This document shows, in pieces, positions 16,939 through 25,237 of a DNA stretch of 64,000 nucleotides. The notes beneath the pieces are model-generated. The model worked only from the letters and a program-made list of their open reading frames with translations. It ran no database searches and was not told where the DNA came from. The stretch is from contig NZ_SZPR01000010.1 in NCBI RefSeq assembly GCF_005280195.1, positions 245,787 to 309,786 of the forward strand, given 5' to 3'. Numbering within the stretch: position 1 is the first letter of the stretch; each line of letters opens with the position of its first letter. Source of the stretch: Streptomyces galbus (GTDB lineage: Bacteria; Actinomycetota; Actinomycetes; Streptomycetales; Streptomycetaceae). The translations under genes and the position numbers were made by a program.

Positions 16939-18543
16939 CTAACCGGCCCGCCGTCCCCGCAGGCCGGCGCCGACCGCCCAGCCGACGCCGCCCGCGGCGA
17001 TCAGGACCAGGGCCATCTCCGGCAGGATGCCCAGCCGGGTCGCGGGGGTCTCGGAGGAGCGCAGCGGCACCTTCTGGACCAGGGAGTCGGCCACGAACAT
17101 GCCGGTCCGCTGCGTGATCCTGCCGTCCGGCATGATGATCGCGCTCACCCCGCTGGTGACCGGCACGGTGACCGTGCGGCTGTGCTCGACGGCGCGGACC
17201 CGGGACATCGCGAGCTGCTGGTAGGTCATCTCGCTGCGGTCGAAGGTGGCGTTGTTGCTCGGCACGGAGATCATCTGTGCGCCGTGGGTGACGGTGTCGC
17301 GCACGGCCCAGTCGAAGGCGGCCTCGTAGCAGGTGGCGAGCCCGACCCTGGTGCCGCCGATGTCGAACACGCCGGGCTTGCTGCCCCGGCTGAAGTCCTG
17401 GCGGACCATCGTGGTCCAGTTCTTGTTGATCGCGCCGAGGAGGGAGCGCAGCGGGAGGTACTCGCCGAACGGCTGCACCTGGCGCTTGTCGTAGGTCTGG
17501 GTGGGGCCCTTCACCGGGTCCCACAGGATCTGCTCGTTGTAGAGCTTGCCCTCGCGCTCGACGACACCGCCGACCGAGACGGGCGCGCCGATCGCCTCGG
17601 CCGCCTTGTCGGTCACGTCGGCCGCGTCGGCGTAGGCGAAGGGATCGATGTCGGAGGAGTTCTCCGGCCAGAGCACGAAGTCGGGCCGGGGCACCTCACC
17701 CGCCGCGACCCGGGCGGCCAGCCGTTCCGTCTCGCGCGCGTGGTAGTCGAGCACGGCCCGGCGCTGGGCGTTGAACTCCAGGCCGAGGCGCGGCACGTTG
17801 CCCTGGATGACGGCGACCGTCGCGGTGCCGTCCTCCGCCCGGTCGCTCACCAGGGGCCGCGCGGCGAGGGCGCCCAGCACGGGCACGGCCACGCCGAGCA
17901 GGGCGATCGCGGCGGCCGACCGGCTCACCTCGCGCGTGCGGCGCCGGTCCAGGACGAGGCGGACGACCTCGTACAGGGCGAACCCGCACAGGACCACCGC
18001 GAAGCCGAGGACCGGTGTGCCGCCCACCGCGGCGAGCGGCAGGAACACACCGTCCGCCTGGCCGAAGGCGATCTTGCCCCAGGGGAAGCCGCCGAACGGC
18101 ACCCGCGCGCGGACGGCCTCCCCGGCGGTCCACAGCGCCGCCGCCCACAGCGGCCAGGCGGGGAGCCGGGACACGGCCGCCACACCCACGCCGACGAGGG
18201 CGACGAGGACCGCCTCGACGGCGACCAGGGCGAGCCAGGGGCCGGGGCCGACCTCGACGCCGGTCCACACCAGCAGCGGCAGCAGGAAGCCCAGCCCGAA
18301 GAGGTAGCCGAGTCCGGCGGCCGCTTTCCAGCCACGGCCTCGCAGCACCCACCCGAACAGGGCGAACGCGGGCAGGGCCAGCCACCACAGGGTGCGCGGC
18401 GGGAAGCTGACGTAGAGCAGCACTCCGGAGAGCGCCGCGACGGCGGCCGGGACGAGACGCAGGAGCCGGGCGGCACCCGAAGGCCGCGTGGCCTGGGGCT
18501 CCAGCTGGTCCGACGGGCCGACGGGAGGTGCGGAGACGGTCAC
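16939..18543 (-). CDS. lnt: Apolipoprotein N-acyltransferase
   Basis: A 534-residue membrane enzyme that adds the third acyl chain to lipoproteins on the outer face of the membrane. About six N-terminal helices (residues 27-230) precede a nitrilase domain (240-490) and one C-terminal helix (507-527). The catalytic triad is visible: E294 in LWPENSS, K353 in TYDKRQ and C405 in ATCYEAAF, matching E267, K335 and C387 of the E. coli enzyme. The GTG at 18543 opens the credible protein. It is immediately downstream of nothing related and 10 bp upstream of the Nudix gene, so those two may share a transcript. Streptomyces often has two Lnt paralogues. Confidence 0.93.
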   Translation of the reverse strand: MTVSAPPVGPSDQLEPQATRPSGAARLLRLVPAAVAALSGVLLYVSFPPRTLWWLALPAFALFGWVLRGRGWKAAAGLGYLFGLGFLLPLLVWTGVEVGPGPWLALVAVEAVLVALVGVGVAAVSRLPAWPLWAAALWTAGEAVRARVPFGGFPWGKIAFGQADGVFLPLAAVGGTPVLGFAVVLCGFALYEVVRLVLDRRRTREVSRSAAAIALLGVAVPVLGALAARPLVSDRAEDGTATVAVIQGNVPRLGLEFNAQRRAVLDYHARETERLAARVAAGEVPRPDFVLWPENSSDIDPFAYADAADVTDKAAEAIGAPVSVGGVVEREGKLYNEQILWDPVKGPTQTYDKRQVQPFGEYLPLRSLLGAINKNWTTMVRQDFSRGSKPGVFDIGGTRVGLATCYEAAFDWAVRDTVTHGAQMISVPSNNATFDRSEMTYQQLAMSRVRAVEHSRTVTVPVTSGVSAIIMPDGRITQRTGMFVADSLVQKVPLRSSETPATRLGILPEMALVLIAAGGVGWAVGAGLRGRRAG

Positions 18544-18616
18544 TCCGGGAGTGTACGGCGGTGGGCGCCGGGGCCGACAGCGCGGCCGGTCCGCCCTCCC
18601 GTCCGGTGCGGTCGCC

Positions 18617-19165
18617 TCAGTGCGTGGCCGTGCCCGTCGCCCCGCTGCGCAGGCGGGCGCGGATGGCGCCGACGGCGGCCTCCGCGTTGTCGACGGTGAT
18701 GGTGAAGGTGTGGCCGTCCCACAGCCGCAGCACGACACCCTCGCCCCGGCGCACCACGACTGCCGTGCCCTGGTGCGGGCGCCAGCGGTAGCCCCAGCCG
18801 CCCCAGTGCCGCGGGGTGACGTGCGGGTCGAACTCGGCGCCGGCGACGTGTGTCAGCGGGATGCGCCGGCGCGGTACGCCGATGTGGCCGCAGCGCACCT
18901 CGACGCACTCCTTGTCGAGCTTGAGGTCGACGTGGACGAAGGCGAGGGTGCCGAAGATGACCAGCAGTCCGGCGGCGATGCAGCCGACGACGGACATGAC
19001 GAGGGGGGCGACGCCGGACGTCCAGGCGGAGTCCACGGCGAGCTGGATGCCGAGCGCCAGGAAGGCGGCGCCGGCGAGCGCGAGCAGCCACTGGAACCGG
19101 TTGGTGGCGCGTCCGGTCCAGACGTCGGGGTGGGGGCGCTGCATGCCGTGGAGGTGGTCCCTCAT
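18617..19165 (-). CDS. PH-like domain membrane protein
   Basis: A 182-residue protein with two membrane helices (about residues 26-44 and 50-74) and a C-terminal beta-rich domain that resembles the bacterial PH-like fold (ECVEVRCGHIGVPRRRIPL, then two beta strands ending in a helix). Such proteins are common in Streptomyces, and their role is unknown. The ATG at 19165 is preceded by a TAACCT-type element and no clear ribosome site, so it may be leaderless; M8 is an alternative start. It lies between lnt and a racemase gene with no evidence of coupling. Confidence 0.78.
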   Translation of the reverse strand: MRDHLHGMQRPHPDVWTGRATNRFQWLLALAGAAFLALGIQLAVDSAWTSGVAPLVMSVVGCIAAGLLVIFGTLAFVHVDLKLDKECVEVRCGHIGVPRRRIPLTHVAGAEFDPHVTPRHWGGWGYRWRPHQGTAVVVRRGEGVVLRLWDGHTFTITVDNAEAAVGAIRARLRSGATGTATH

Positions 19166-19258
19166 GGCTATGAGGTTACTCAGGTTTCGCTCCGCCGGTA
19201 GGTCGTCGCGGAGCGTGACTGCGCCGACCGGCCGACGGCCCGCGGCGGTGACCGCCGG

Positions 19259-20044
19259 TCAGGAGGCGGGGCTCACCGTGCGCAGCAGGCGGCCCTCGGC
19301 GTAGGCCAGGGCCGGCTCGGGCAGGGCGCCCTCGCGGCCGCTGAGCAGGACCGTCACCGTGCCGGTGACCGGCGCGTCCGGCGCGGGGTCGGCGCCGATG
19401 CGGCGCAGCGCCTGCGCGGCGACCGCCCCGGCGGAGCCGTGCAGGACGAGCGGGGGCGTGCCGGGCTGCTGGACGGCGGCGCGGATGCGCTCGGCGACCA
19501 GTTCGTAGTGGGTGCAGCCCAGCACGACGGTCGTCACCTCGTCGGGGGTGAGCGCGGCGGCCGCGGCGACGGCCGCGTCGATCGCGGACTCGTCCGCGTG
19601 TTCGACGGCCTCGGCCAGTCCCCAGCAGGGAACCTCGGTGACGCTCACGCCGTCGGCGAAGTCCCGGATGAGGTCGCGCTGGTAGGGGCTGCCCGTGGTG
19701 GCGGGGGTGGCCCAGATCGCGACGGGGCCGCCGCCGGCCGCGGCCGGCTTGATCGCCGGGACGGTGCCGACGACGGGCACCGCGGGCTCGAGGCGGGCCC
19801 GCAGCGCGGGCAGGGCGTGCACGGTGGCGGTGTTGCAGCCGACGATCAGGGCGTCGGGCCGGTGGGCGGCCGCCGCCTCGGCGACGGCCACGGCCCGCGC
19901 GGTGAGGTCCTGCGGGGTGCGCGGCCCCCAGGGCATGCCGTCCGGGTCCAGGGAGAGCACGAGATCGGCGTCGGGTCGCAGGCGCCGTACCGCGGCGGTG
20001 GCCGCCAGCAGCCCGATTCCGGAGTCCATGAGCGCGATCTTCAC
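19259..20044 (-). CDS. Aspartate/glutamate racemase family protein (glutamate racemase-like)
   Basis: A 261-residue cofactor-independent racemase homologue. The N-terminal MDSGIG supplies the Asp-Ser pair, GCNTAT holds the first catalytic Cys and GCTHYEL the second Cys with its His, as in MurI. The middle part (WATPATTGS) replaces the usual ATxxT, also seen in MurI. Glutamate racemase makes D-Glu for peptidoglycan; Streptomyces normally has its main murI elsewhere, so this may be a paralogue with another substrate. The GTG at 20044 is the only reasonable start. It is divergent from the glycosyltransferase over 57 bp. Confidence 0.82.
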   Translation of the reverse strand: MKIALMDSGIGLLAATAAVRRLRPDADLVLSLDPDGMPWGPRTPQDLTARAVAVAEAAAAHRPDALIVGCNTATVHALPALRARLEPAVPVVGTVPAIKPAAAGGGPVAIWATPATTGSPYQRDLIRDFADGVSVTEVPCWGLAEAVEHADESAIDAAVAAAAALTPDEVTTVVLGCTHYELVAERIRAAVQQPGTPPLVLHGSAGAVAAQALRRIGADPAPDAPVTGTVTVLLSGREGALPEPALAYAEGRLLRTVSPAS

Positions 20045-20101
20045 CCGGCCACGATAGACGATGGGCGCCTGTCGCCCGGTCCCGTGGGGCAGACTGCGGC
20101 C

Positions 20102-21277
20102 GTGAGCGCCTTCGTGTGGATCGCCGTGGTGTCCCTCGCCGCCTGGCTGTGGCTGCTGCTGTGCCAGGGCTTCTTCTGGCGGACCGACGTCCGGCTGCCG
20201 CGCGCCGCGGAGCCGCAGCGCTGGCCGTCGGTGTGCGTGGTCGTCCCCGCGCGCGACGAGGCCGCCGTCCTGCCGCACAGCCTGCCGTCGCTGCTCGCCC
20301 AGGACTACCCCGGCCGGGCGGAGGTGTTCCTCGTCGACGACGGCAGTGGCGACGGCACCGGGGAGCTGGCCCGGGAGCTGGCGCGCCGGTGCGGGGGGCT
20401 GCCGTTGACCGTGAGCTCACCGGGCGAGCCGCCGGCCGGCTGGACCGGCAAGCTGTGGGCGGTGCGGCACGGCATCGGCCTGGCACGCGCGCGGGGGCCC
20501 GAGTACCTGCTGCTCACGGACGCCGACATCGCGCACGCGCCCGACAGTCTGCGCACGCTGGTGGCGGCGGCGGACGCGGGCGGTTTCGACGTGGTGTCGC
20601 TGATGGCGCGGCTGCGGGTGGAGAGCCTGTGGGAGCGGCTGGTGGTGCCGGCGTTCGTCTACTTCTTCGCCCAGCTCTACCCCTTCCGCCGAATCTCTCG
20701 GCGCGGTTCGCGCACGGCGGCCGCGGCGGGCGGCTGCGTCCTGCTGCGCGCCGGGACGGCCGAGCGGGCCCGGATCCCGGACGCGATCCGGCACGCCGTG
20801 ATCGACGACGTGGCGCTGGCCCGGGCGGTGAAGGGCGGCGGCGGGCACATCTGGCTGGGGCTGGCCGACCGGGTCGACAGCGTGCGTCCGTACCCGCGGC
20901 TGCACGACCTGTGGCGGATGGTGTCGCGCAGCGCCTACGCGCAGCTGCGGCACAACCCGCTCGTGCTGCTCGGCACCGTCCTGGGCCTGGCCCTGGTGTA
21001 CCTGGTGCCGCCGCTGGCGCTCCTCGCCGGGCCGGTGGCCGGTGACGCGGTGACGGCGGCGGCGGGCGGCCTGGCGTGGCTGGTGATGACGGGCACGTAC
21101 GGGCCGATGCTCCGCTACTACCGGCAGCCGCTGTGGCTCGCTCCGCTGCTGCCGTTCACCGCGTTCCTGTACCTGCTGATGACGGTGGACTCGGCGGTGC
21201 AGCACTACCGCGGGCGCGGCGCGGCCTGGAAGGGCCGCACCTACGCCCGTCCGGACGCCGTCACCGAGGAGGGCTGA
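20102..21277 (+). CDS. Family 2 glycosyltransferase, HpnB-like
   Basis: A 391-residue membrane glycosyltransferase. One N-terminal helix (about residues 3-22) precedes a GT-A domain with VVVPARDEA, FLVDDGSGDGT and the metal-binding TDADIAH; three C-terminal helices (about 295-370) end the protein. This order, and GWTGKLWA between the motifs, match the hopene-associated glycosyltransferase HpnB. No squalene/hopene gene is present here, so a role in hopanoid decoration is only a family-based guess. The GTG at 20102 begins directly at the first helix. Its stop is 3 bp from the convergent TerD gene. Confidence 0.85.
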   Translation: MSAFVWIAVVSLAAWLWLLLCQGFFWRTDVRLPRAAEPQRWPSVCVVVPARDEAAVLPHSLPSLLAQDYPGRAEVFLVDDGSGDGTGELARELARRCGGLPLTVSSPGEPPAGWTGKLWAVRHGIGLARARGPEYLLLTDADIAHAPDSLRTLVAAADAGGFDVVSLMARLRVESLWERLVVPAFVYFFAQLYPFRRISRRGSRTAAAAGGCVLLRAGTAERARIPDAIRHAVIDDVALARAVKGGGGHIWLGLADRVDSVRPYPRLHDLWRMVSRSAYAQLRHNPLVLLGTVLGLALVYLVPPLALLAGPVAGDAVTAAAGGLAWLVMTGTYGPMLRYYRQPLWLAPLLPFTAFLYLLMTVDSAVQHYRGRGAAWKGRTYARPDAVTEEG

Positions 21278-21280
21278 GCG

Positions 21281-22585
21281 CTACTTGCGGCCGGGCGTCC
21301 AGTTCATGCCCCAGCCGTAGGCGCGGTCGACGGTGCGCTGCGGGCTCACCCCGCGCTCGGGCACCAGGTAGCGGGCCTCGCGCTGGACGACCAGGTCGCC
21401 GCCCTGGTTGCTGATCAGGGCGAGGGCGCACACGGTCGACGGGACGGTGCACTCGTCCAGGGAGAAGTCGATCGCGGCGCCGAACTGCGGCTGCAGGGTC
21501 ACCGTGGCGTGCAGGTCGGCGAAGGACCGGGCGCCCTCGTAGATGGTCACGAAGACGAGGATGCGCCGGAAGTCGGTGCGGTGGTCGAGGTTGACGGTGA
21601 GGTTCTCGCCGCTCTCCACGGCGCCGGTGCGGTCGTCGCCGTCGAGGTGGATGTACGGCGGCAGGTGCAGGGAGCCGAAGGCGTTGCCGAGGGCCTGCAC
21701 CACGCCCTTGCTGCCGTCGGCGAGTTCGAACAGGGCGCACAGGTCGAGGTCGAGGTCGTTGTGCAGGGCGACGGCCCGTCCGCGCTTGGCGCCCCAGCCG
21801 GAGAACTGCTTGCGCACCTGCCAGTTGAGGTTCACGCGCAGGGAGCCGGAGGTGCCGCCCTGCTTGGTGAGCGACACCGAGGGCGCGGCCTTGGTGAGCG
21901 TGACCTTGGAGAGGCGGACCGGCGGGGCGGGCGGGGGCGGCGGGGCGTTGTGGGCGGGCGGCGGGACCGTGACGGGCGGGGCGGGCATCGGTGCGGGCGG
22001 GGGCGGGGCGACCGGCGGGCGCGGGGCCGCGGCGGGCGCCGGCGGGGGCGCCGCGTGCTGCGGCTCGTCGACCGTGATGCCGAAGTCGGTGGCCAGTCCC
22101 TCGAGCCCGCTGTCGTACCCCTGGCCGACGGCGCGGAACTTCCAGGCGCCCTGGCGGCGGTAGAACTCGCCGAGCACGAACGCCGTCTCGACGGTGGCGC
22201 CGGTGCTGTCGAAGCGGGCGACCACACCGCCCTGCGCCGCGTCGCGGACCTCGACGGCGAGGTCGGGGACCTGTCCGAAGGTGCCGCCGTCGGAGGAGGC
22301 GGCGAGCACGATGCGCTCCACCGCGGGCTCCACGCGCGCGAGGTCGACGAGGAGCGTGTCGGTCACCCGGCCGCCGACGGGCCGCTTGCCCTCGTGGCGC
22401 ACGGCGCCGGAGGAGTGCGCGGGCTGGTTGTAGAAGACGAAGTCGCCGTCGGAGCGGACCTTCCCGCCGGCCAGCAGCAGGGCCGAGACGTCCGCGTCGG
22501 GGACGCCGGGCCCGGACCGCCAGCCCACCTCGACCCGCAGGGCCGCCGTCGGCACCGGCGTGTTCGACCCCTTCGACATGGACAT
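21281..22585 (-). CDS. Protein with two TerD domains joined by a Pro/Ala-rich linker
   Basis: A 434-residue stress protein of the tellurite-resistance/calcium-binding TerD group. Residues 1-175 and 228-434 are each a TerD-type beta sandwich; GDFVFYNQP in the first and the acidic HNDLDLDL in the second are the Ca2+-associated regions. They are joined by a flexible linker (178-222) made almost only of Pro and Ala. The ATG at 22585 has GAGGGGG five bases upstream and is preferred to M3. No terABCZ genes accompany it, so it is a free-standing paralogue, likely part of the general envelope or oxidative stress response. Confidence 0.9.
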   Translation of the reverse strand: MSMSKGSNTPVPTAALRVEVGWRSGPGVPDADVSALLLAGGKVRSDGDFVFYNQPAHSSGAVRHEGKRPVGGRVTDTLLVDLARVEPAVERIVLAASSDGGTFGQVPDLAVEVRDAAQGGVVARFDSTGATVETAFVLGEFYRRQGAWKFRAVGQGYDSGLEGLATDFGITVDEPQHAAPPPAPAAAPRPPVAPPPPAPMPAPPVTVPPPAHNAPPPPPAPPVRLSKVTLTKAAPSVSLTKQGGTSGSLRVNLNWQVRKQFSGWGAKRGRAVALHNDLDLDLCALFELADGSKGVVQALGNAFGSLHLPPYIHLDGDDRTGAVESGENLTVNLDHRTDFRRILVFVTIYEGARSFADLHATVTLQPQFGAAIDFSLDECTVPSTVCALALISNQGGDLVVQREARYLVPERGVSPQRTVDRAYGWGMNWTPGRK

Positions 22586-22937
22586 GTGCGCCCCCTCGTC
22601 TGCATCGGCGTGCGCGTCCCCGCACCCCTCGGCTGTGTCTACCGGCCAACCTATGCGCTGCCCGGCCGAACTCCCATGCATGGGACGCGGAGGAGCGGGC
22701 ACAAGCGGGCGGGGAGGACGAAGGAGGACGGCCAAGGGGGACACAGGAGACGCAGGGGACGGGGTCACGACCGCCGGTAACCGGCCGGGAACTCGGCTTT
22801 TACCGGATCCGGCCTGCGTTCGCCGCCCTTTTTCGCCGCGTTCGCTCGCATTGGGGACAGCGGGCTGTTACCGACACGGAAAACAACCCTCTTATCGGTC
22901 TCCCCAACCAGCACATCGTGGGCTTAACTTATGTGCC
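22586..22937. promoter_or_regulatory. Long promoter region between the TerD and DUF6643 genes
   Basis: This 352-bp divergent gap holds the perfect palindrome CCCATGCATGGG at 22673-22684 and an inverted repeat CCGGTAA / TTACCGG (22774-22780 and 22800-22806). The stretch nearest the plus-strand start is unusually AT-rich for this genome (GGAAAACAACCCTCTTATC), as expected of a strong promoter. No RNA gene or ORF is convincing. Confidence 0.4.
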
Positions 22938-23396
22938 ATGACCTCCCCCCGCTCCACCTATGGCGGCGGCTATTACTCCTCCGCCTCCTTCCCGGACACC
23001 CCGATCTACGACTCGCTCGTGGCCGAGCGGGGCACCCCGCAGATCGCCCCGATCCGGGTCCCCGCCGCGTACGACACGGGCAGCAGCCTGCCCGCGCTCC
23101 CCTCGGCGCTCCCCGCCCTCCCGGCGGCCCCGTCGTCCTACGGCAGTTCGTACGGCAACTCCTACGGTTCCTACGGCTATCCGCAGGCGCCGCAGCCCGC
23201 CCCGCTGCAGCAGGCGCCCGCGGCCTACATCCCGCAGCAGGCCACCGCGCCGCGCGGCTACCCCGGACCGCAGGTCCAGCCGCAGCAGCCGCGGCCGGCC
23301 GCGCCGGGCATGGGGTACGACGCGATGCGTCCGGCCGCCCCGCGCCCCGCGCCCTACCAGGACCCGTACAACAACCAGCAGTACCGCGGCTACTGA
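22938..23396 (+). CDS. Tyr/Gln/Pro-rich low-complexity protein (DUF6643-like)
   Basis: A 152-residue protein that appears disordered. The head has a conserved-looking FPDTPIYDSLVAERGTPQIAPIRVP block; the rest is a chain of Ser-Tyr-Gly, Pro-Gln-Ala and Tyr-Pro units ending in PYNNQQYRGY. There is no signal peptide or membrane segment. Proteins with this layout are conserved in Streptomyces under DUF6643 (recalled, not searched) and have no known function. Composition resembles prion-like domains that condense or form assemblies. The ATG at 22938 follows an AT-rich promoter; the MOSC gene follows after 42 bp and may be co-transcribed. Confidence 0.85.
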   Translation: MTSPRSTYGGGYYSSASFPDTPIYDSLVAERGTPQIAPIRVPAAYDTGSSLPALPSALPALPAAPSSYGSSYGNSYGSYGYPQAPQPAPLQQAPAAYIPQQATAPRGYPGPQVQPQQPRPAAPGMGYDAMRPAAPRPAPYQDPYNNQQYRGY

Positions 23397-23438
23397 TTCC
23401 GCTCCCCGCGGGTCGGCGCCACCTGGCACGATGACCCC

Positions 23439-24263
23439 ATGGGGAACGCGAAGCTGCAGTCGATCCACGTCCATCCGGTCAAGGCGTTCCGGGGCCTGGC
23501 GCCCCGGGAGGCCGACGTGGAGCCCTGGGGGCTGGCCGGAGACCGACGCTGGGCACTGATCGACGACGGGGGAAAGGTCGTCACCCAGCGTCGGCACCCG
23601 CACGTCGCCCTGGCCGCCGCCGAGCTCCTGCCCGGTGGCGGCCTGCGGCTGTCCGCGCCCGGACTGCCGCCGCTGGACGTCGCGGTGCCCGAGCCGGTCG
23701 GCACGGTCACGGTGGAGATCTTCCGCGACAAGGTGGAGGGCGTCCTCGCCGACCCCGCCGCGCACGCGTGGTGCAGCGCCCACCTCGGCGAGAACGTCCG
23801 GCTGGTGCACATGGACGACCCGGCCACGCGCCGGCCCGTCGACCCCGCGTTCGCACTGCCCGGCGAGACGGTCAGCTTCGCCGACGGCTACCCGCTCCTC
23901 GTCACCACCACCGCGTCCCTCGACGCCCTCAACGCGCTGATCGCACAGGGCGATCACGCCGAGGAGGGCCCGCTGCCGATGAACCGGTTCCGGCCGAGCG
24001 TCGTCGTCGCGGGCACCGAGCCCTGGGCCGAGGACGACTGGTCCCGGCTGACCATCGGCGACGTGGCCTTCCGCGTCGCCAAGAGCTGCGGACGGTGCCT
24101 GGTGACGACCACCGACCAGGCCACGGCGGCGCGCGGCGCCGAGCCGCTGCGCACGCTGGGCCGCCACCGCCGGGTGGACGGCAAGCTCGTGTTCGGACAG
24201 AACCTGGTCCCGCTGTCCCGGGGCACCATCCGGATCGGCGACCCCGTCGAGGTCCTGGACTGA
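23439..24263 (+). CDS. MOSC domain protein (molybdenum cofactor-associated)
   Basis: A 274-residue protein with an N-terminal MOSC-associated beta barrel (about residues 5-110, SIHVHPVKAFRG) and a C-terminal MOSC domain (about 125-270). MNRFRPSVVV and the cysteine in KSCGRCLVTT are the conserved MOSC features, the Cys being the candidate for sulfur or Mo-cofactor binding. Relatives include the mARC-type amidoxime reductases and YcbX, which use Mo cofactor to reduce N-hydroxylated bases, though the electron donor domain of YcbX is missing here. The ATG at 23439 is unambiguous. Confidence 0.9.
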   Translation: MGNAKLQSIHVHPVKAFRGLAPREADVEPWGLAGDRRWALIDDGGKVVTQRRHPHVALAAAELLPGGGLRLSAPGLPPLDVAVPEPVGTVTVEIFRDKVEGVLADPAAHAWCSAHLGENVRLVHMDDPATRRPVDPAFALPGETVSFADGYPLLVTTTASLDALNALIAQGDHAEEGPLPMNRFRPSVVVAGTEPWAEDDWSRLTIGDVAFRVAKSCGRCLVTTTDQATAARGAEPLRTLGRHRRVDGKLVFGQNLVPLSRGTIRIGDPVEVLD

Positions 24264-24481
24264 CCCGCGGCGCCGCCGCTCCCCCGCTCCCCCCGCTCCT
24301 CTCCCCCCTCACCCGCTCGTGCCCGTTGGCCGGGAACCCTCCTGCTCTCCCGCGTCGTTGGGGATGTCGTGAGAAGTTCGTGAGAGGACCGGGCGGCGAG
24401 TGATGTCGCTCTCTCTTCGGCCGCCGGGCGGGCGAAGGGCTCCCCGGGGGGTTATCACGGAGCGGGAAGGGGGTGCGGAGG

Positions 24482-25087
24482 GTGCGAGCGATCGGCGGGC
24501 TCTGGCGCTGGCGGCACAATCCGCTGCGCCGCACGACGGACCTGGTCGAGGCGTGGGTGGCGCTGTCCGCCCTGCTGCTGATCCTCTTCGCGGCGCCCGT
24601 CGCCGGCTGCCTCCTCGGGTCCGCCGCCCAGGGCGCGTTGCAGGACGCGGTGCGCCGGCAGCAGTCGTCCCGGCACGAGGTGGCGGCCACGGTGGTGCGC
24701 GAACTGGACGACGCGACACTGGGCATCGACCCCGAGTCCGCCTCCGGGCGGGACGCCCACAGCCGGGTCCTCGCCGACTGGACCGCCCCCGACGGCACCG
24801 CGCGGCACGGCGCGGTGGTCGCCGACCTCGGCTCGCCGCACACCGGGGACCACTTCCCGCTGTGGACCGACGAGCAGGGCCGCGTCACGGCCCGTCCCCT
24901 GGATCCCGCGACGGCGACCACGCACGCGGTCCTGGCGGGCGTCGGCGGGGCGATACTCACCGCCGGCGTCGTGGAGGCCGTCAGACGCCTGGTCGTCTGG
25001 CGCCAGGTCCGGCGCCGGTACGCGCGGTGGGACCAGGCGTGGAGCAAGGCCGGGCCCGACTGGGGCCGGACCGGTACCGGCAGTTGA
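24482..25087 (+). CDS. Rv1733c-like two-helix membrane protein
   Basis: A 201-residue membrane protein. A basic head (WRWRHNPLRRTTDLVEAW) leads into one helix (about residues 30-50), an external soluble domain of about 100 residues, and a second helix (about 145-167) before a basic tail. That architecture and the HNPLRR opening match the family of Mycobacterium tuberculosis Rv1733c, many copies of which occur in Streptomyces; the function is unknown. Two GTG starts are possible; 24482 has AAGGGGG at good spacing, while 24473 adds three residues. It precedes the beta-helix/AAA+ gene on the same strand by 150 bp. Confidence 0.8.
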   Translation: MRAIGGLWRWRHNPLRRTTDLVEAWVALSALLLILFAAPVAGCLLGSAAQGALQDAVRRQQSSRHEVAATVVRELDDATLGIDPESASGRDAHSRVLADWTAPDGTARHGAVVADLGSPHTGDHFPLWTDEQGRVTARPLDPATATTHAVLAGVGGAILTAGVVEAVRRLVVWRQVRRRYARWDQAWSKAGPDWGRTGTGS

Positions 25088-25237
25088 CGGCCTTCCGCCT
25101 CCGGTCAACCCACCGTCCCCGCGCACGCTACGGTGGACCGGCCGAGGCTTTCGGCATCGACCCGCGCACCAGGGACCCGCAGGGCGCCCCGGGGGCGACG
25201 AGCCATCAGCACGACGAGGTGGGGGCGCAGCAACGCC

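Noticed and set aside
13605..17117. 1170-codon plus-strand open frame opposite the PucR regulator, dehydrogenase and Nudix genes
   Set aside because: Its length arises only because high-GC DNA lacks stop codons; the minus strand carries complete domains with catalytic residues.
24264..24472. Pyrimidine-rich tract after the MOSC gene as a regulatory RNA
   Set aside because: Only simple C/T composition is seen, with no stable hairpin and no match to a known RNA; it is more likely an ordinary intergenic run.
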